This document shows positions 25,801 to 34,218 of a stretch of DNA of 64,000 bases, in pieces. Numbering within the stretch: the stretch's first letter is position 1; each line of letters opens with the position of its first letter. The stretch covers positions 2,046,001-2,110,000 of the forward strand of contig NZ_FXAX01000001.1 in NCBI RefSeq assembly GCF_900177805.1, given 5' to 3'. The notes under the pieces were generated by a model that was not told where the DNA came from, ran no database searches, and saw nothing but the letters and a program-made list of their open reading frames with translations. Position numbers and translations under genes: made by a program. This DNA is from Fibrobacter sp. UWB13. GTDB lineage: Bacteria; Fibrobacterota; Fibrobacteria; Fibrobacterales; Fibrobacteraceae.

Positions 25801-27723
25801 CTACAGCACACTTATCTTCGTCACGATTTCTACAGAATCCCTGCATTCAATTTTTGCATATAGGTATCGCGCCGGTTCCTTATCGCCAAAGTGTTCCGAA
25901 TACCAGCCGTCTTCACGAATGGAATACGAAAGTTTCTCGTCAAGAGCAATCACAACACGGCGAGCGCCCGACACATCGACCGTTGCCAAGGCGCCATCGA
26001 GCTGCACCTTAGCGGTCGGATGCAGATGGAACGGAATTTCGACCGTGAACGGAGAGAATCCATGCAATGTATCTGTAATCGTGAACTCGTCCTTTTCTCG
26101 ATTGTATTCGACTTTACGGACATGTTCTACGCCATCCTTGCGGTAGCCATCGTGCGTTGCTTCAACAAAGTTTTCGCCGACATTCAGCGTTTTGCAATGG
26201 TAGTGTGCAAGCCACAATGTGGGTCCCGCCTGCAGCGCCTGATTTTTGCCGTTCACGCAAACCGTATTGTGAGCCAAAGTACTCACAAAATAACGGCGCA
26301 AATCCTTATGCGTGTGGTACGTGAACGTTCCCGGATCAACTATCACAGGCATTCCATCGACATGCAGAATAAAGCTAAGCGCATCGGCATGAGCATGAGC
26401 TGCAATGCTTAAAAAGCCGAGCGGAGCCGCATCGAAATGCAAATACGTCTCACGCACGCCAGTAAAACCATCGAAACGTTTTTCGGCGTTACAAGGCTCC
26501 ACAGCCTTACGGAAAATAAAATGCCCACTTTCCGGATAAAAATGATTACCATCAAGAGTTTCGCGCTCATCGGCAACATTCAGCGATTCAAATGTTTTAC
26601 GACCTGCATCACCAAACAGCAACTCATTTTTCTCGTCCCAAACAACATTTGCACGCTTTAGCGATCCATCTTCAAAATACGTTGCAAACGAAACAAGCAA
26701 TGACTTGAAGTTGTTGAAATGTACACCTGCATCAGGGCGGAGCACAAAGCCGTCATCGCCATCGCCGTACATCGGGTAATTAAAGTTGCCATCCAAGAAT
26801 GCATTCATGTAACGCGCCATCGCATGCAAGCGTTCATTGTACGCATCCGAGAATTCATTACCGGCATGGAGCCCAGCCACAGCAGCGATCAAGAAAAAGT
26901 CGTCGATGAACTGGATATATTCCGCCGCCTCTTCGCGGTTTACACCTTCAGCAGAGTTTTGCAAAAGAATTTCGCGTTCGAGTCCCACCTTTGCATACTT
27001 TAAACGAGCTTCGCGATGTGGGATGTTCCATTTGCAAGCCGCCACAAACAAGCCTGCATATTCCGAAATCAAATGGTTGTTTGCCGAAGAACAAAGCGAC
27101 GGGTGGTTGTACGAATATTCCGCATGTTCAAAAATGAGCGGCAACCAGATAGAATCGACAATTTTCGCAAAATCCGCATTCGATGCACGAAGATTTTCAA
27201 CATCAAAAACTTGCCAGCAATAATACCAGCAAATCAATCGCAAGTTGACTTCAATATTGCTGTACCAGTTGACCCCGACCATGTACGGGTTTTCATTTTT
27301 CCAGCTCGTCAAATGATAGCAGAACAGATCCAAATACTTTGCATCACCGCTCTTTTTATAAAGCATCGCGATGTGCAACATAAACTGCATGCGGTTCACT
27401 TCCCACACATGCTTGGCGCTACCATACTTATCGCTACGGATATCAATTTTATGCGCAAAGGATTTCGGAAATTCCCGTCCTGCCGACAAGTCCAAATGCC
27501 AATGGATAGGCTTGAACACGTCAATAGTCTTATCAAAAATCGGATAATTCAAATGAGACGCATCATCGTCAATGACAGCAGATTTCGGCAATGCCACCGA
27601 AGCTATAGACACGTCCATCAGGCGTTTATCCAAAACATGCGTACGCACGCGCTGACGAATGCGGTAGATAAATTCACCCGCAGAGAAAGTCTTTAATCTC
27701 TTGATGTACCAGGACAGTTTCAC
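25801..27723 (-). CDS. Heparinase II/III- and alginate-lyase-like protein
   Basis: 640 residues, with a GTG start (KLSWYIKRLKTFSAGEF) preceded by AAGGGAA. The N-terminal half is an alpha-toroid domain of the alginate-lyase type (NWYSNIEVNLRLICWYY, SANNHLISEYAGLFVA). The C-terminal half is a heparinase II/III beta domain with HAHADALSFILHVDGMPVIV and VDPGTFTYH. Such proteins cleave uronic-acid-containing chains by beta-elimination. No signal peptide is seen, as in homologues encoded inside polysaccharide loci near WbuB-type transferases. With the two sugar-nucleotide dehydrogenases upstream, it predicts a uronate in the repeat unit. It may trim or proofread the polymer; the exact role is unknown. 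Confidence 0.88.
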   Translation of the reverse strand: MKLSWYIKRLKTFSAGEFIYRIRQRVRTHVLDKRLMDVSIASVALPKSAVIDDDASHLNYPIFDKTIDVFKPIHWHLDLSAGREFPKSFAHKIDIRSDKYGSAKHVWEVNRMQFMLHIAMLYKKSGDAKYLDLFCYHLTSWKNENPYMVGVNWYSNIEVNLRLICWYYCWQVFDVENLRASNADFAKIVDSIWLPLIFEHAEYSYNHPSLCSSANNHLISEYAGLFVAACKWNIPHREARLKYAKVGLEREILLQNSAEGVNREEAAEYIQFIDDFFLIAAVAGLHAGNEFSDAYNERLHAMARYMNAFLDGNFNYPMYGDGDDGFVLRPDAGVHFNNFKSLLVSFATYFEDGSLKRANVVWDEKNELLFGDAGRKTFESLNVADERETLDGNHFYPESGHFIFRKAVEPCNAEKRFDGFTGVRETYLHFDAAPLGFLSIAAHAHADALSFILHVDGMPVIVDPGTFTYHTHKDLRRYFVSTLAHNTVCVNGKNQALQAGPTLWLAHYHCKTLNVGENFVEATHDGYRKDGVEHVRKVEYNREKDEFTITDTLHGFSPFTVEIPFHLHPTAKVQLDGALATVDVSGARRVVIALDEKLSYSIREDGWYSEHFGDKEPARYLYAKIECRDSVEIVTKISVL

Positions 27724-27741
27724 AAGAAAACAGTTCCCTTT

Positions 27742-28953
27742 TTACAGTCCAAGCAACTTCTTGTACGCGCTAATCAGCTTCGGCTTTTCGTAATCCCAGC
27801 TGAGTTCGTTTTGCACACGCTTGCGACCAAAGGCGCCCATTTCCGCCGCCTTTTCAGGGTTGTCCAAGAGCCACAGGATCTTATCGGCAAAGTCGTCCGT
27901 ATCAGTATTCTTTGCATAAAGCGAAGCTTCCTGTGCCGAGAACTTGCCTTCCTTAAGCGTAAACTGCACAATAGGCTTTCCAAACGCCATGTATTCCATG
28001 ATCTTGTTCATGGTAGACTTGTCATTCATTTCAGAAGGCAAATCCGGATTGACGCACACATCAGCCGTATTCATCACGTCAGCCAAAAATTCATCACTCA
28101 CGCGACCCGGGAACTCCACATAATCGGTCAAGTTCATCGACTTGTTCAATTCGCGAAGTTCATCCAAGGAAGGTCCTCCGCCCATGATGCAGAAGCGGAT
28201 ATCCTTACGACCTTTCTTGTTCACGATGTAATCGACAGACTTGAGCAAAAGATCGATACCTTCCTGCTTGCCCATCACGCCGATATAGCCCACCAAGTAC
28301 TTAAAGCCTTTTTTGACTTCCGGCTTAGCAGGACCAATCTTCAACTTCGAGAGGTTCGGACCGCTGCGAACAATCGTCACATCCTCTTCGCGCTTTTTGC
28401 CGCGACGCATCGCAATTTCCTTGTACGATTCATTCGTGACTATGGCATGCTTTGCAAAGAAGTACGTGAGGCGTTCCACAAGAATCATCGCGCGGTAGCC
28501 AAGCCCTTTCTTGCCAAACTTTGCAATCCAGAGTTCCGGGTTGATGTCGTGGTGGTCAAAGAGGAACTTGCAACGCGTAAACGTAAAGAACAAGAATGCC
28601 GCAATGAAAATCAAGTCCGGCGGATTGCAAGCATGGATCACATCCTGCACGCCCTGCTTTCTAAACACCTTGAACAAGAGACGAGTCTCATGATAAAGGG
28701 CACAGAAATATTCCTTGAAATAATCAAGCGTCCTGTTCGCTTCCGGCAAAGGATGGCGATAAATCTTGATGCCCTCGAGTTCCTCGTATTCTAGGGGATA
28801 CTTTTTTGTCTGGGGACAAATGACCGTCACCTCAGCGCCCGCTTCATGCAAAGAAGTCGCTTCTTGCCATACGCGACGGTCAAAAGGCACCGGAAGATTT
28901 TCAACAACAATGCAAACTTTCTTGCCAGAAAGTTCCTTCAAAGACTGATCCAT
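27742..28953 (-). CDS. Glycosyltransferase family 4, WbuB-like
   Basis: 403 residues from the ATG at 28953, five bases after the upstream stop; a TTG 15 bases further upstream was rejected. The opening ENLPVPFDRRVWQEATSL is typical of WbuB/WcaI-like GT4 enzymes, followed by FDHHDINPELW. The C-terminal half carries YIGVMGKQEGID, IMGGGP, VCVNPDLPSEMNDKSTMNKIMEY (split here: VCVNPDLPSEMND, then KIMEYMAFGKP). Membrane-associated retaining transferase. The pairing of this family with a heparinase-like gene directly downstream is a common gene order. Confidence 0.92.
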   Translation of the reverse strand: MDQSLKELSGKKVCIVVENLPVPFDRRVWQEATSLHEAGAEVTVICPQTKKYPLEYEELEGIKIYRHPLPEANRTLDYFKEYFCALYHETRLLFKVFRKQGVQDVIHACNPPDLIFIAAFLFFTFTRCKFLFDHHDINPELWIAKFGKKGLGYRAMILVERLTYFFAKHAIVTNESYKEIAMRRGKKREEDVTIVRSGPNLSKLKIGPAKPEVKKGFKYLVGYIGVMGKQEGIDLLLKSVDYIVNKKGRKDIRFCIMGGGPSLDELRELNKSMNLTDYVEFPGRVSDEFLADVMNTADVCVNPDLPSEMNDKSTMNKIMEYMAFGKPIVQFTLKEGKFSAQEASLYAKNTDTDDFADKILWLLDNPEKAAEMGAFGRKRVQNELSWDYEKPKLISAYKKLLGL

Positions 28954-28958
28954 AAAAA

Positions 28959-30272
28959 TTACCAGCAAAAACCTTCGTAATTAGGCAGCGTTTCCACGGA
29001 CGAATCCTTCACGCGCACCAAGTCCAAAAAATGTATTTCGGGGTTCTTGCGAATAAGTTCCGGAATTTCCGGATTTCGAACAGTAATAATGACAAGCGAA
29101 GTGGACTTCACGACATCTTCAACTTTTTGCACCAAAAGCGGGAGCAAGTGCGGGATGCGCTTATTAAGTTCACGCAGGTTTGTTTCCTTTTCGCGAGCGA
29201 TATTCAAATAGCGGTCATAAATGCTCAAAGAGCACCCCTTACCAAGCACGCCTTCAGCCAAACGAATCGCAGCCGAGTTGCGCAAGTCATCCGTACCCGC
29301 CTTAAACGTCAAGCCGATAATGCCCACAGAACGCACGCCAATCTGCTGCACGCGTTCCAGCACACGTTCAATGTGCCTATTGTTGCTGCATTCAATCGAA
29401 GAAAGCACAGGAACTTCAACCTGGTTCGATTCCGCCAAGAAATTCAGACCTCGCAAATCCTTCGGCAAGCAAGATCCGCCATAAGCAAAGCCCGGCTTGA
29501 AGTAATACGGAGAAATGTTCAGCTGCGTATCCATGCAGAACAAGTTCATGACGCTATGGCTATCGATATCGAGCTTTTTGCAGATAGCGCCGATTTCGTT
29601 ACCGAACGTGACCTTCAGTGCATGGTAGGAGTTATTGACAAATTTTATAATCTCCGCCACCTTAGGTTCCACTTCGACAATTTCACTGCCAAGCGATTCA
29701 TAAATTCCCTTGAGGCTATCCAGGGCACGGCGGCTATTGCAACCAATCACGGTCAACGGCGGGTTCAGGTAATCGGCAACAGCCATACCTTCACGGAGGA
29801 ATTCCGGGTTCGAGGCCACGGCAAAGTTGATTCCTTCACGCTTGCCCGAAATCTTTTCAATCAAGGCAGTTGCAAGAGCGTTCGTTCCAGGAGGAACAGT
29901 ACTGCGGATAACCACAATGTGGAACGTCGACTTTGAACGGATAGCTTCAGCAATTGCACGAACTGCAGACATCAAATACGTCGTGTCCAAACGACCATCT
30001 GGAGCATTAGGAGTACCCACGCACAAAAACGAAATATCAGTCTTTGAAACCGCTTCAACCGCAGACGACGTCGCCGAGATCAGTCCCGCCTTAAAGCCAT
30101 CCTGCATAACTTCATCGATATCTCGTTCTACGATTGTCGGAAGCCCATTGGCGATCCGGCGAACCTTGTTTTCATCAACATCGTAGCCAACAACCCGGTG
30201 TCCAAGTTTCGCAAGACAGGCGATTCCAACGCAACCCACATAACCCAGTCCAAAAACACTAATAGAAGCCAT
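28959..30272 (-). CDS. AlgD-like nucleotide-sugar 6-dehydrogenase (GDP-mannose type)
   Basis: 437 residues, one more than Pseudomonas AlgD. Rossmann start ISVFGLGYVGCVG, FLCVGTPN, IRSTVPPGT, SNPEFLREG, and the catalytic cysteine in YGGSCLPKDLRGL at Cys268, the same position as in AlgD. FKAGTDDLRNSA and the extreme C-terminus EGFCW also match AlgD rather than UDP-glucose dehydrogenases. Predicted four-electron oxidation of GDP-mannose to GDP-mannuronate with NAD+. GDP specificity is inferred from overall resemblance. It lies 22 bases after the UDP-glucose dehydrogenase gene, so the operon encodes two different uronate-forming enzymes. Confidence 0.85.
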   Translation of the reverse strand: MASISVFGLGYVGCVGIACLAKLGHRVVGYDVDENKVRRIANGLPTIVERDIDEVMQDGFKAGLISATSSAVEAVSKTDISFLCVGTPNAPDGRLDTTYLMSAVRAIAEAIRSKSTFHIVVIRSTVPPGTNALATALIEKISGKREGINFAVASNPEFLREGMAVADYLNPPLTVIGCNSRRALDSLKGIYESLGSEIVEVEPKVAEIIKFVNNSYHALKVTFGNEIGAICKKLDIDSHSVMNLFCMDTQLNISPYYFKPGFAYGGSCLPKDLRGLNFLAESNQVEVPVLSSIECSNNRHIERVLERVQQIGVRSVGIIGLTFKAGTDDLRNSAAIRLAEGVLGKGCSLSIYDRYLNIAREKETNLRELNKRIPHLLPLLVQKVEDVVKSTSLVIITVRNPEIPELIRKNPEIHFLDLVRVKDSSVETLPNYEGFCW

Positions 30273-30294
30273 AACCCATTTTCTCTTAAAAAAA

Positions 30295-31665
30295 CTACTC
30301 CGCCTTACCCTTACCGATACTCGTCACTTCAAACCCAATCTTGCGAAGAGCATCGGCATCCAAAATATTACGACCATCAAACACAAAGGCTGGCTTTGCC
30401 ATCGTACTGTAAATGCGTTTCCAGTCGAGTTCAGCAAAGCACTTCCATTCAGTACAGACGACAACAGCGTGTGCACCTTCGGCAGCCTTGTACGGATCTT
30501 CTTCAAACGTTACCTGTTCAATCACATCCTTGAGGTCGCGCTTTGCGTCCGGGATAGCCTTCGGGTCAGTCACGACAGGCAGTGCATGTTCGGCGAGCAA
30601 GTCGCGTACAACGAGGTTCGCCGGGCTTTCACGGGTATCCCCCGTATTTGCCTTGAACGCAAAACCGAACACGGCAATCTTCTTGCTCGCAATCGTGTTG
30701 AACATCGTCTCGAGCATACGGTCCACCACGCGGTGGGTTTGCCACTCGTTGATCTTCACGACACTTTCCCAGTAGGCGGCCACTTCGGGGAGTCCATAGT
30801 AACCGCACAGGTACACGAGGTTCAAAATATCTTTCTTGAAGCAGCTACCACCGAAACCGATGGATGCCTTGAGGAACTTGGAGCCAATGCGGCGGTCCTT
30901 GCCCATCACGTAAGCCACTTCATCGACATCCGCGCCAGTACGTTCGCAAAGAGCGCTAATCGAGTTGATAGAACTGATGCGCTGAGCGAGGAAGGCGTTC
31001 GCCGTAAGCTTCGTGAGTTCGGAACTCCAGAGGTTCGTCGTAAGGATGCGGTCACGCGGTACCCAGTGGGCATACACGTCCACGAGCTTCTGGCAGGCTG
31101 CAAGGCCCGATTCCGTCTGATGGGAGCCGATAAGCACGCGGTCCGGTTCAAAAAGGTCGTTGATGGCGGTACCTTCGGCCAAGAATTCCGGGTTAGAGAG
31201 CACTTCGAAGTGGAGTCCCTTATCGTTGGAATTCAGGATTCGTTCCATGGCGGCGGCAGTACGCACCGGGAGCGTCGACTTTTCGACGATAATCTTGCCT
31301 TCATCGGCAATTTCCAAAATGTTGCGGGCGGTCTTTTCCCAGTACTGGAGGTCAGAAGCCTTGCCGGCACCATGGCCAAACGTCTTCGTCGGGGTATTCA
31401 CCGACACAAAGATGATATCCGCTTCCTTGATAGCGGCAGGAATATCCGTGCTAAAGAACAGGTTACGGCCACGGGCGCGCTTTACAACGTCATCCAGACC
31501 TGGTTCAAAAATCGGGAGATTTTCGCTATTCCAGGCATCAATACGCGACTGGTTGATATCAACTACGGTAACCTTAACATCGGGGCACTTATCGGCAATA
31601 ACGGTCATGGTGGGGCCACCGACGTAGCCAGCACCAATGCAAACAATTTTAGTTTCGAAACTCAT
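30295..31665 (-). CDS. ugd: UDP-glucose 6-dehydrogenase, animal-like type
   Basis: 456 residues from the ATG at 31665; the TTG further upstream was rejected. Makes UDP-glucuronate from UDP-glucose. It matches eukaryotic UGDH unusually well: [82 protein letters not shown], and [17 protein letters not shown] with catalytic Cys275 (Cys276 in the human enzyme). [15 protein letters not shown] also follows the animal form. It is the first gene of the minus-strand half-locus, with a 90-base upstream region. It lacks the long C-terminal extension of the human protein. Confidence 0.94.
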   Translation of the reverse strand: MSFETKIVCIGAGYVGGPTMTVIADKCPDVKVTVVDINQSRIDAWNSENLPIFEPGLDDVVKRARGRNLFFSTDIPAAIKEADIIFVSVNTPTKTFGHGAGKASDLQYWEKTARNILEIADEGKIIVEKSTLPVRTAAAMERILNSNDKGLHFEVLSNPEFLAEGTAINDLFEPDRVLIGSHQTESGLAACQKLVDVYAHWVPRDRILTTNLWSSELTKLTANAFLAQRISSINSISALCERTGADVDEVAYVMGKDRRIGSKFLKASIGFGGSCFKKDILNLVYLCGYYGLPEVAAYWESVVKINEWQTHRVVDRMLETMFNTIASKKIAVFGFAFKANTGDTRESPANLVVRDLLAEHALPVVTDPKAIPDAKRDLKDVIEQVTFEEDPYKAAEGAHAVVVCTEWKCFAELDWKRIYSTMAKPAFVFDGRNILDADALRKIGFEVTSIGKGKAE

Positions 31666-31730
31666 GATGTTACAAAATAGCAATTACAACATGTGTAAAT
31701 AACAACTGTACTCAAAATGTGCGTAATTTA

Positions 31731-31758
31731 TAAGCCGTTTAGAAGGCATAAAGGCTTA
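31731..31758 (-). terminator. Weak hairpin at the 3' end of CotH gene 1
   Basis: TAAGCC (31731-31736) pairs with GGCTTA (31753-31758), extended by a TTT/AAA inner stem with a bulge. It overlaps the stop codon of the CotH gene and is not followed by a clear U-tract on the minus strand, so termination there is doubtful. Confidence 0.3.
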
Positions 31759-34020
31759 TTTGAAGACAGCAGTGAGCTCGCTTACGTATTGTGGCTGTAT
31801 CATACGCAAAGGAGCCGTCTCGCCATCACTCCACCCTACAAAAGTACTTCCAGAATGCGGCTCCGCATAGAGCGTTACCGGAGAATCTTCAAAGAAATTC
31901 ACAGACATTTTGACCTCATCTACAGGGAGATCGTGCACAAGAATCCTTCCCGAGCCTTCCACCGCTAAAGTGACAGACGCCACATCCCCTAATCCAAAGA
32001 ATTCCTGGAGTTCCTTCGTCATTACCGCCGCACGAGTTCTAACAAATTCTTCAACATTTTCCAGTTCCGTTTCCATTTCAAAAGCATTATGCTCCCAGCG
32101 TTTCTGATCGCGAGAAATTTCGGCCTGGATTTCAGCCATCATCTTCTTTACACGTGCAAGCAACTTTGAGCTTTCAAAATTCTTTTGGAACAGTACCGCC
32201 AGACGATTTATAAAAGCAGATTTAAACCCAGGATTTTCCAGCAGCTTACGCAACAGGAACGTGTATTCCGGACCATTCGGCCAGGAATTTCCATCTTCTG
32301 CCGTAGCATATTCAAATACATTGTTTGCATACAGACTAAGTCCGCTATCAAATCCAAAATCCAAATCGAAAAGGAACCATTTCCATTTTGTCTGCAATTT
32401 TGAATTTCGCCATTTTTTGAGATTATTTGCCGGCCAGTCGCGATTGTCTACATACAGTTCCGTATGCACATAATTGAGGTAATTATCAACATCTATTTGC
32501 GATGCTACATACGCATAATTTTCATCATCAGCAAGGCTATGCGATTCCAGCCAATCTATCAGAGCCTCATAATCAACCGCAGAGCCCGCAGACACTGCAT
32601 TTTCCGCATCAAGCAAGTCGATATCGTCCGGATTCATTCCATAACGCGTTTCAAAGTAATATTCATTCGATCGTTCACGAAGGTCCTGAATGCCATAGTA
32701 TTCGCCATTGTAGTAAACAACCGCATAACGTCCATGACGGCTATCAAGTCCAAGATCATCACCTATAGAACTTCCAAGCCTGTCGCGGACGTAATCCATT
32801 CCAAAATTATTGCCAAAATTGCGCAAAATAAAACTCTTGTATTTGTGCAGTTCAGGGTAATCCGGGAACAGCGCATAATCCAAGCGCTTATCGCCATACT
32901 TTTCGCGGAACGTTATAGCGACAGACTTTTCCTTTTTGATGCGGCTGTAATTACCATAAACCTGAAGCCCAGCTAGTTTCACAAACGAAGGAGCGGCAGC
33001 GTCCTTTTCCATCAATTCTACAACTACAGGAATTTCCTTGTCCTGCCAATAATTCGCACCTTTTTCAGGTACTTTCCCATCGGGAAAATTTCCCTTCATA
33101 AAAAGTCCAGAGTCAGGGTCAAAAAGAGATTTCGGATCAGTCGTCAAGAACACCGCAGGAATGGTTGGCGCACTCTCAAAAACATAAGTACGCACAAGTT
33201 CTTCTCCACTCAGCGCCCCCGCGACAAAAGAAGCGCAACGGATAGTCTTTGTAGTGTCAATTCTCAAAGCAGTCGTCACCGGGCTTTCCGCCGTAGGGAG
33301 AGCCCCACCCACAGCACAACGCACTGTAGCACTCTTCGGAAACGATACCACAAACGGTTCTGCATAAAATCCCGACGGAGGAAGTTTCACCAAAAAATCC
33401 ACCGAAGGCGAACGTGTCGGCACAACAGTTCCTACCGTTTCTCCATAAGGAGAAGGCTCGCTATAACCAAAGTCCAACGAAATACCATCACTCAATGTTC
33501 CAAGCGACCATGACATTTCAGGCGGCAATTTCGGATACTCGACATAATCAAGAATTTGACCATCGCCATTGACAAGGTAAAGGTTTCCGCCATCCTTATC
33601 GAGCTTAAAACCTGCATGCGGTTCAAGCCCACCATTTCTCGTCACGGTTAAATTTTTTCCAGACATGAATACAATCATGAATTCATCTGGGGAAATTTTC
33701 ACGTCGCCAAACATCCATTTAAACGGCTCTTCAGAATCATCCGTCAAATACTTTCCAGACAAGTCCACCGTATCCGCAGATCGATTGAAAAGTTCCACCC
33801 AGCCCGCATCGCCACCGTCGTAATCTTTGTACACTAGGTTAACGGTATTGATTTCAGAAAAGACAACAGGAGAACGCTCCGCCAAAGGGAGTTTCATAAC
33901 AGGCTGAGTTTTATTTGAAATATTTTCTGAATCCGTAGCGACCGGATTCGAATCGGAACATGATGCAAAAAATGCAAAAGCTCCGAGTACCAACAAAAAC
34001 AGGGAAAATTTTTCTCTCAC
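31756..34020 (-). CDS. CotH-kinase lipoprotein with lamin-tail domain (paralogue 1)
   Basis: 754 residues from a GTG at 34020, chosen because GAGG lies six bases before it and a lipoprotein signal follows at once (lipobox FASC, Cys21). Domain order: lamin-tail (LTD) domain about 45-190 (EINTVNLVYKDYDGGDAGWVELFN split by GG, KYLTDD, EPHAGFKL); a chitobiase-like Fn3-associated domain about 205-275; the CotH kinase core about 310-610 with YGNYSR, FREKYGD, FILRNFGNN, YVRDRLG and NRDWPANNLKKW; and a C-terminal InlB-like repeat ending YVSELTAVFK. CotH proteins are protein kinase-like enzymes; Fibrobacter lipoproteins of this type are surface proteins of unknown substrate. Tandem paralogue of the next gene. 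Confidence 0.88.
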   Translation of the reverse strand: MREKFSLFLLVLGAFAFFASCSDSNPVATDSENISNKTQPVMKLPLAERSPVVFSEINTVNLVYKDYDGGDAGWVELFNRSADTVDLSGKYLTDDSEEPFKWMFGDVKISPDEFMIVFMSGKNLTVTRNGGLEPHAGFKLDKDGGNLYLVNGDGQILDYVEYPKLPPEMSWSLGTLSDGISLDFGYSEPSPYGETVGTVVPTRSPSVDFLVKLPPSGFYAEPFVVSFPKSATVRCAVGGALPTAESPVTTALRIDTTKTIRCASFVAGALSGEELVRTYVFESAPTIPAVFLTTDPKSLFDPDSGLFMKGNFPDGKVPEKGANYWQDKEIPVVVELMEKDAAAPSFVKLAGLQVYGNYSRIKKEKSVAITFREKYGDKRLDYALFPDYPELHKYKSFILRNFGNNFGMDYVRDRLGSSIGDDLGLDSRHGRYAVVYYNGEYYGIQDLRERSNEYYFETRYGMNPDDIDLLDAENAVSAGSAVDYEALIDWLESHSLADDENYAYVASQIDVDNYLNYVHTELYVDNRDWPANNLKKWRNSKLQTKWKWFLFDLDFGFDSGLSLYANNVFEYATAEDGNSWPNGPEYTFLLRKLLENPGFKSAFINRLAVLFQKNFESSKLLARVKKMMAEIQAEISRDQKRWEHNAFEMETELENVEEFVRTRAAVMTKELQEFFGLGDVASVTLAVEGSGRILVHDLPVDEVKMSVNFFEDSPVTLYAEPHSGSTFVGWSDGETAPLRMIQPQYVSELTAVFK

Positions 34021-34138
34021 CCAACACCTCAAATATCCGCATCTAAATATATATGCGACATGAGGAGCTAGAACTTTTTTAAAGACTATTTTTGACGCAA
34101 AATTTCGGGAATAAGCTTGCTAAAAACTCACTCGAAAC

Positions 34139-34204
34139 TTACTTTTTTACTTCGGGTTCCGAAAGAACAACCTTTTTTCTTCTGGGTCTGCGAACGATAA
34201 AAAA
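34139..34204 (-). pseudogene. Relic of the 3' end of the DMT transporter gene
   Basis: Read on the minus strand, this stretch translates FIVRRPRRKKVVLSEPEVKK and stops, against FIVRRPRRKKVADSGPEIKK and stop at the C-terminus of the transporter gene at 37059-37922. The DNA aligns over about 65 bases without gaps, while flanking bases do not match. It has no start codon and lies 15 bases after the stop of CotH paralogue 2. It is a leftover of the duplication that produced the two CotH genes. Confidence 0.85.
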
Positions 34205-34218
34205 TATTCCGTTCCTAT

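Noticed and set aside
30469-31680. 403-codon plus-strand frame opposite the UDP-glucose dehydrogenase gene
   Set aside because: Lies entirely antisense to a well-recognised gene; long open antisense frames are expected from the codon bias.
31666-31755. Promoter of the UDP-glucose dehydrogenase operon
   Set aside because: A promoter must exist here, but I found no -35/-10 pair with acceptable spacing, so I did not call one.
34139-34204. Frameshifted pseudogene of the transporter
   Set aside because: A first reading suggested an extra A, but careful alignment showed the relic is in frame; it is truncated rather than frameshifted.
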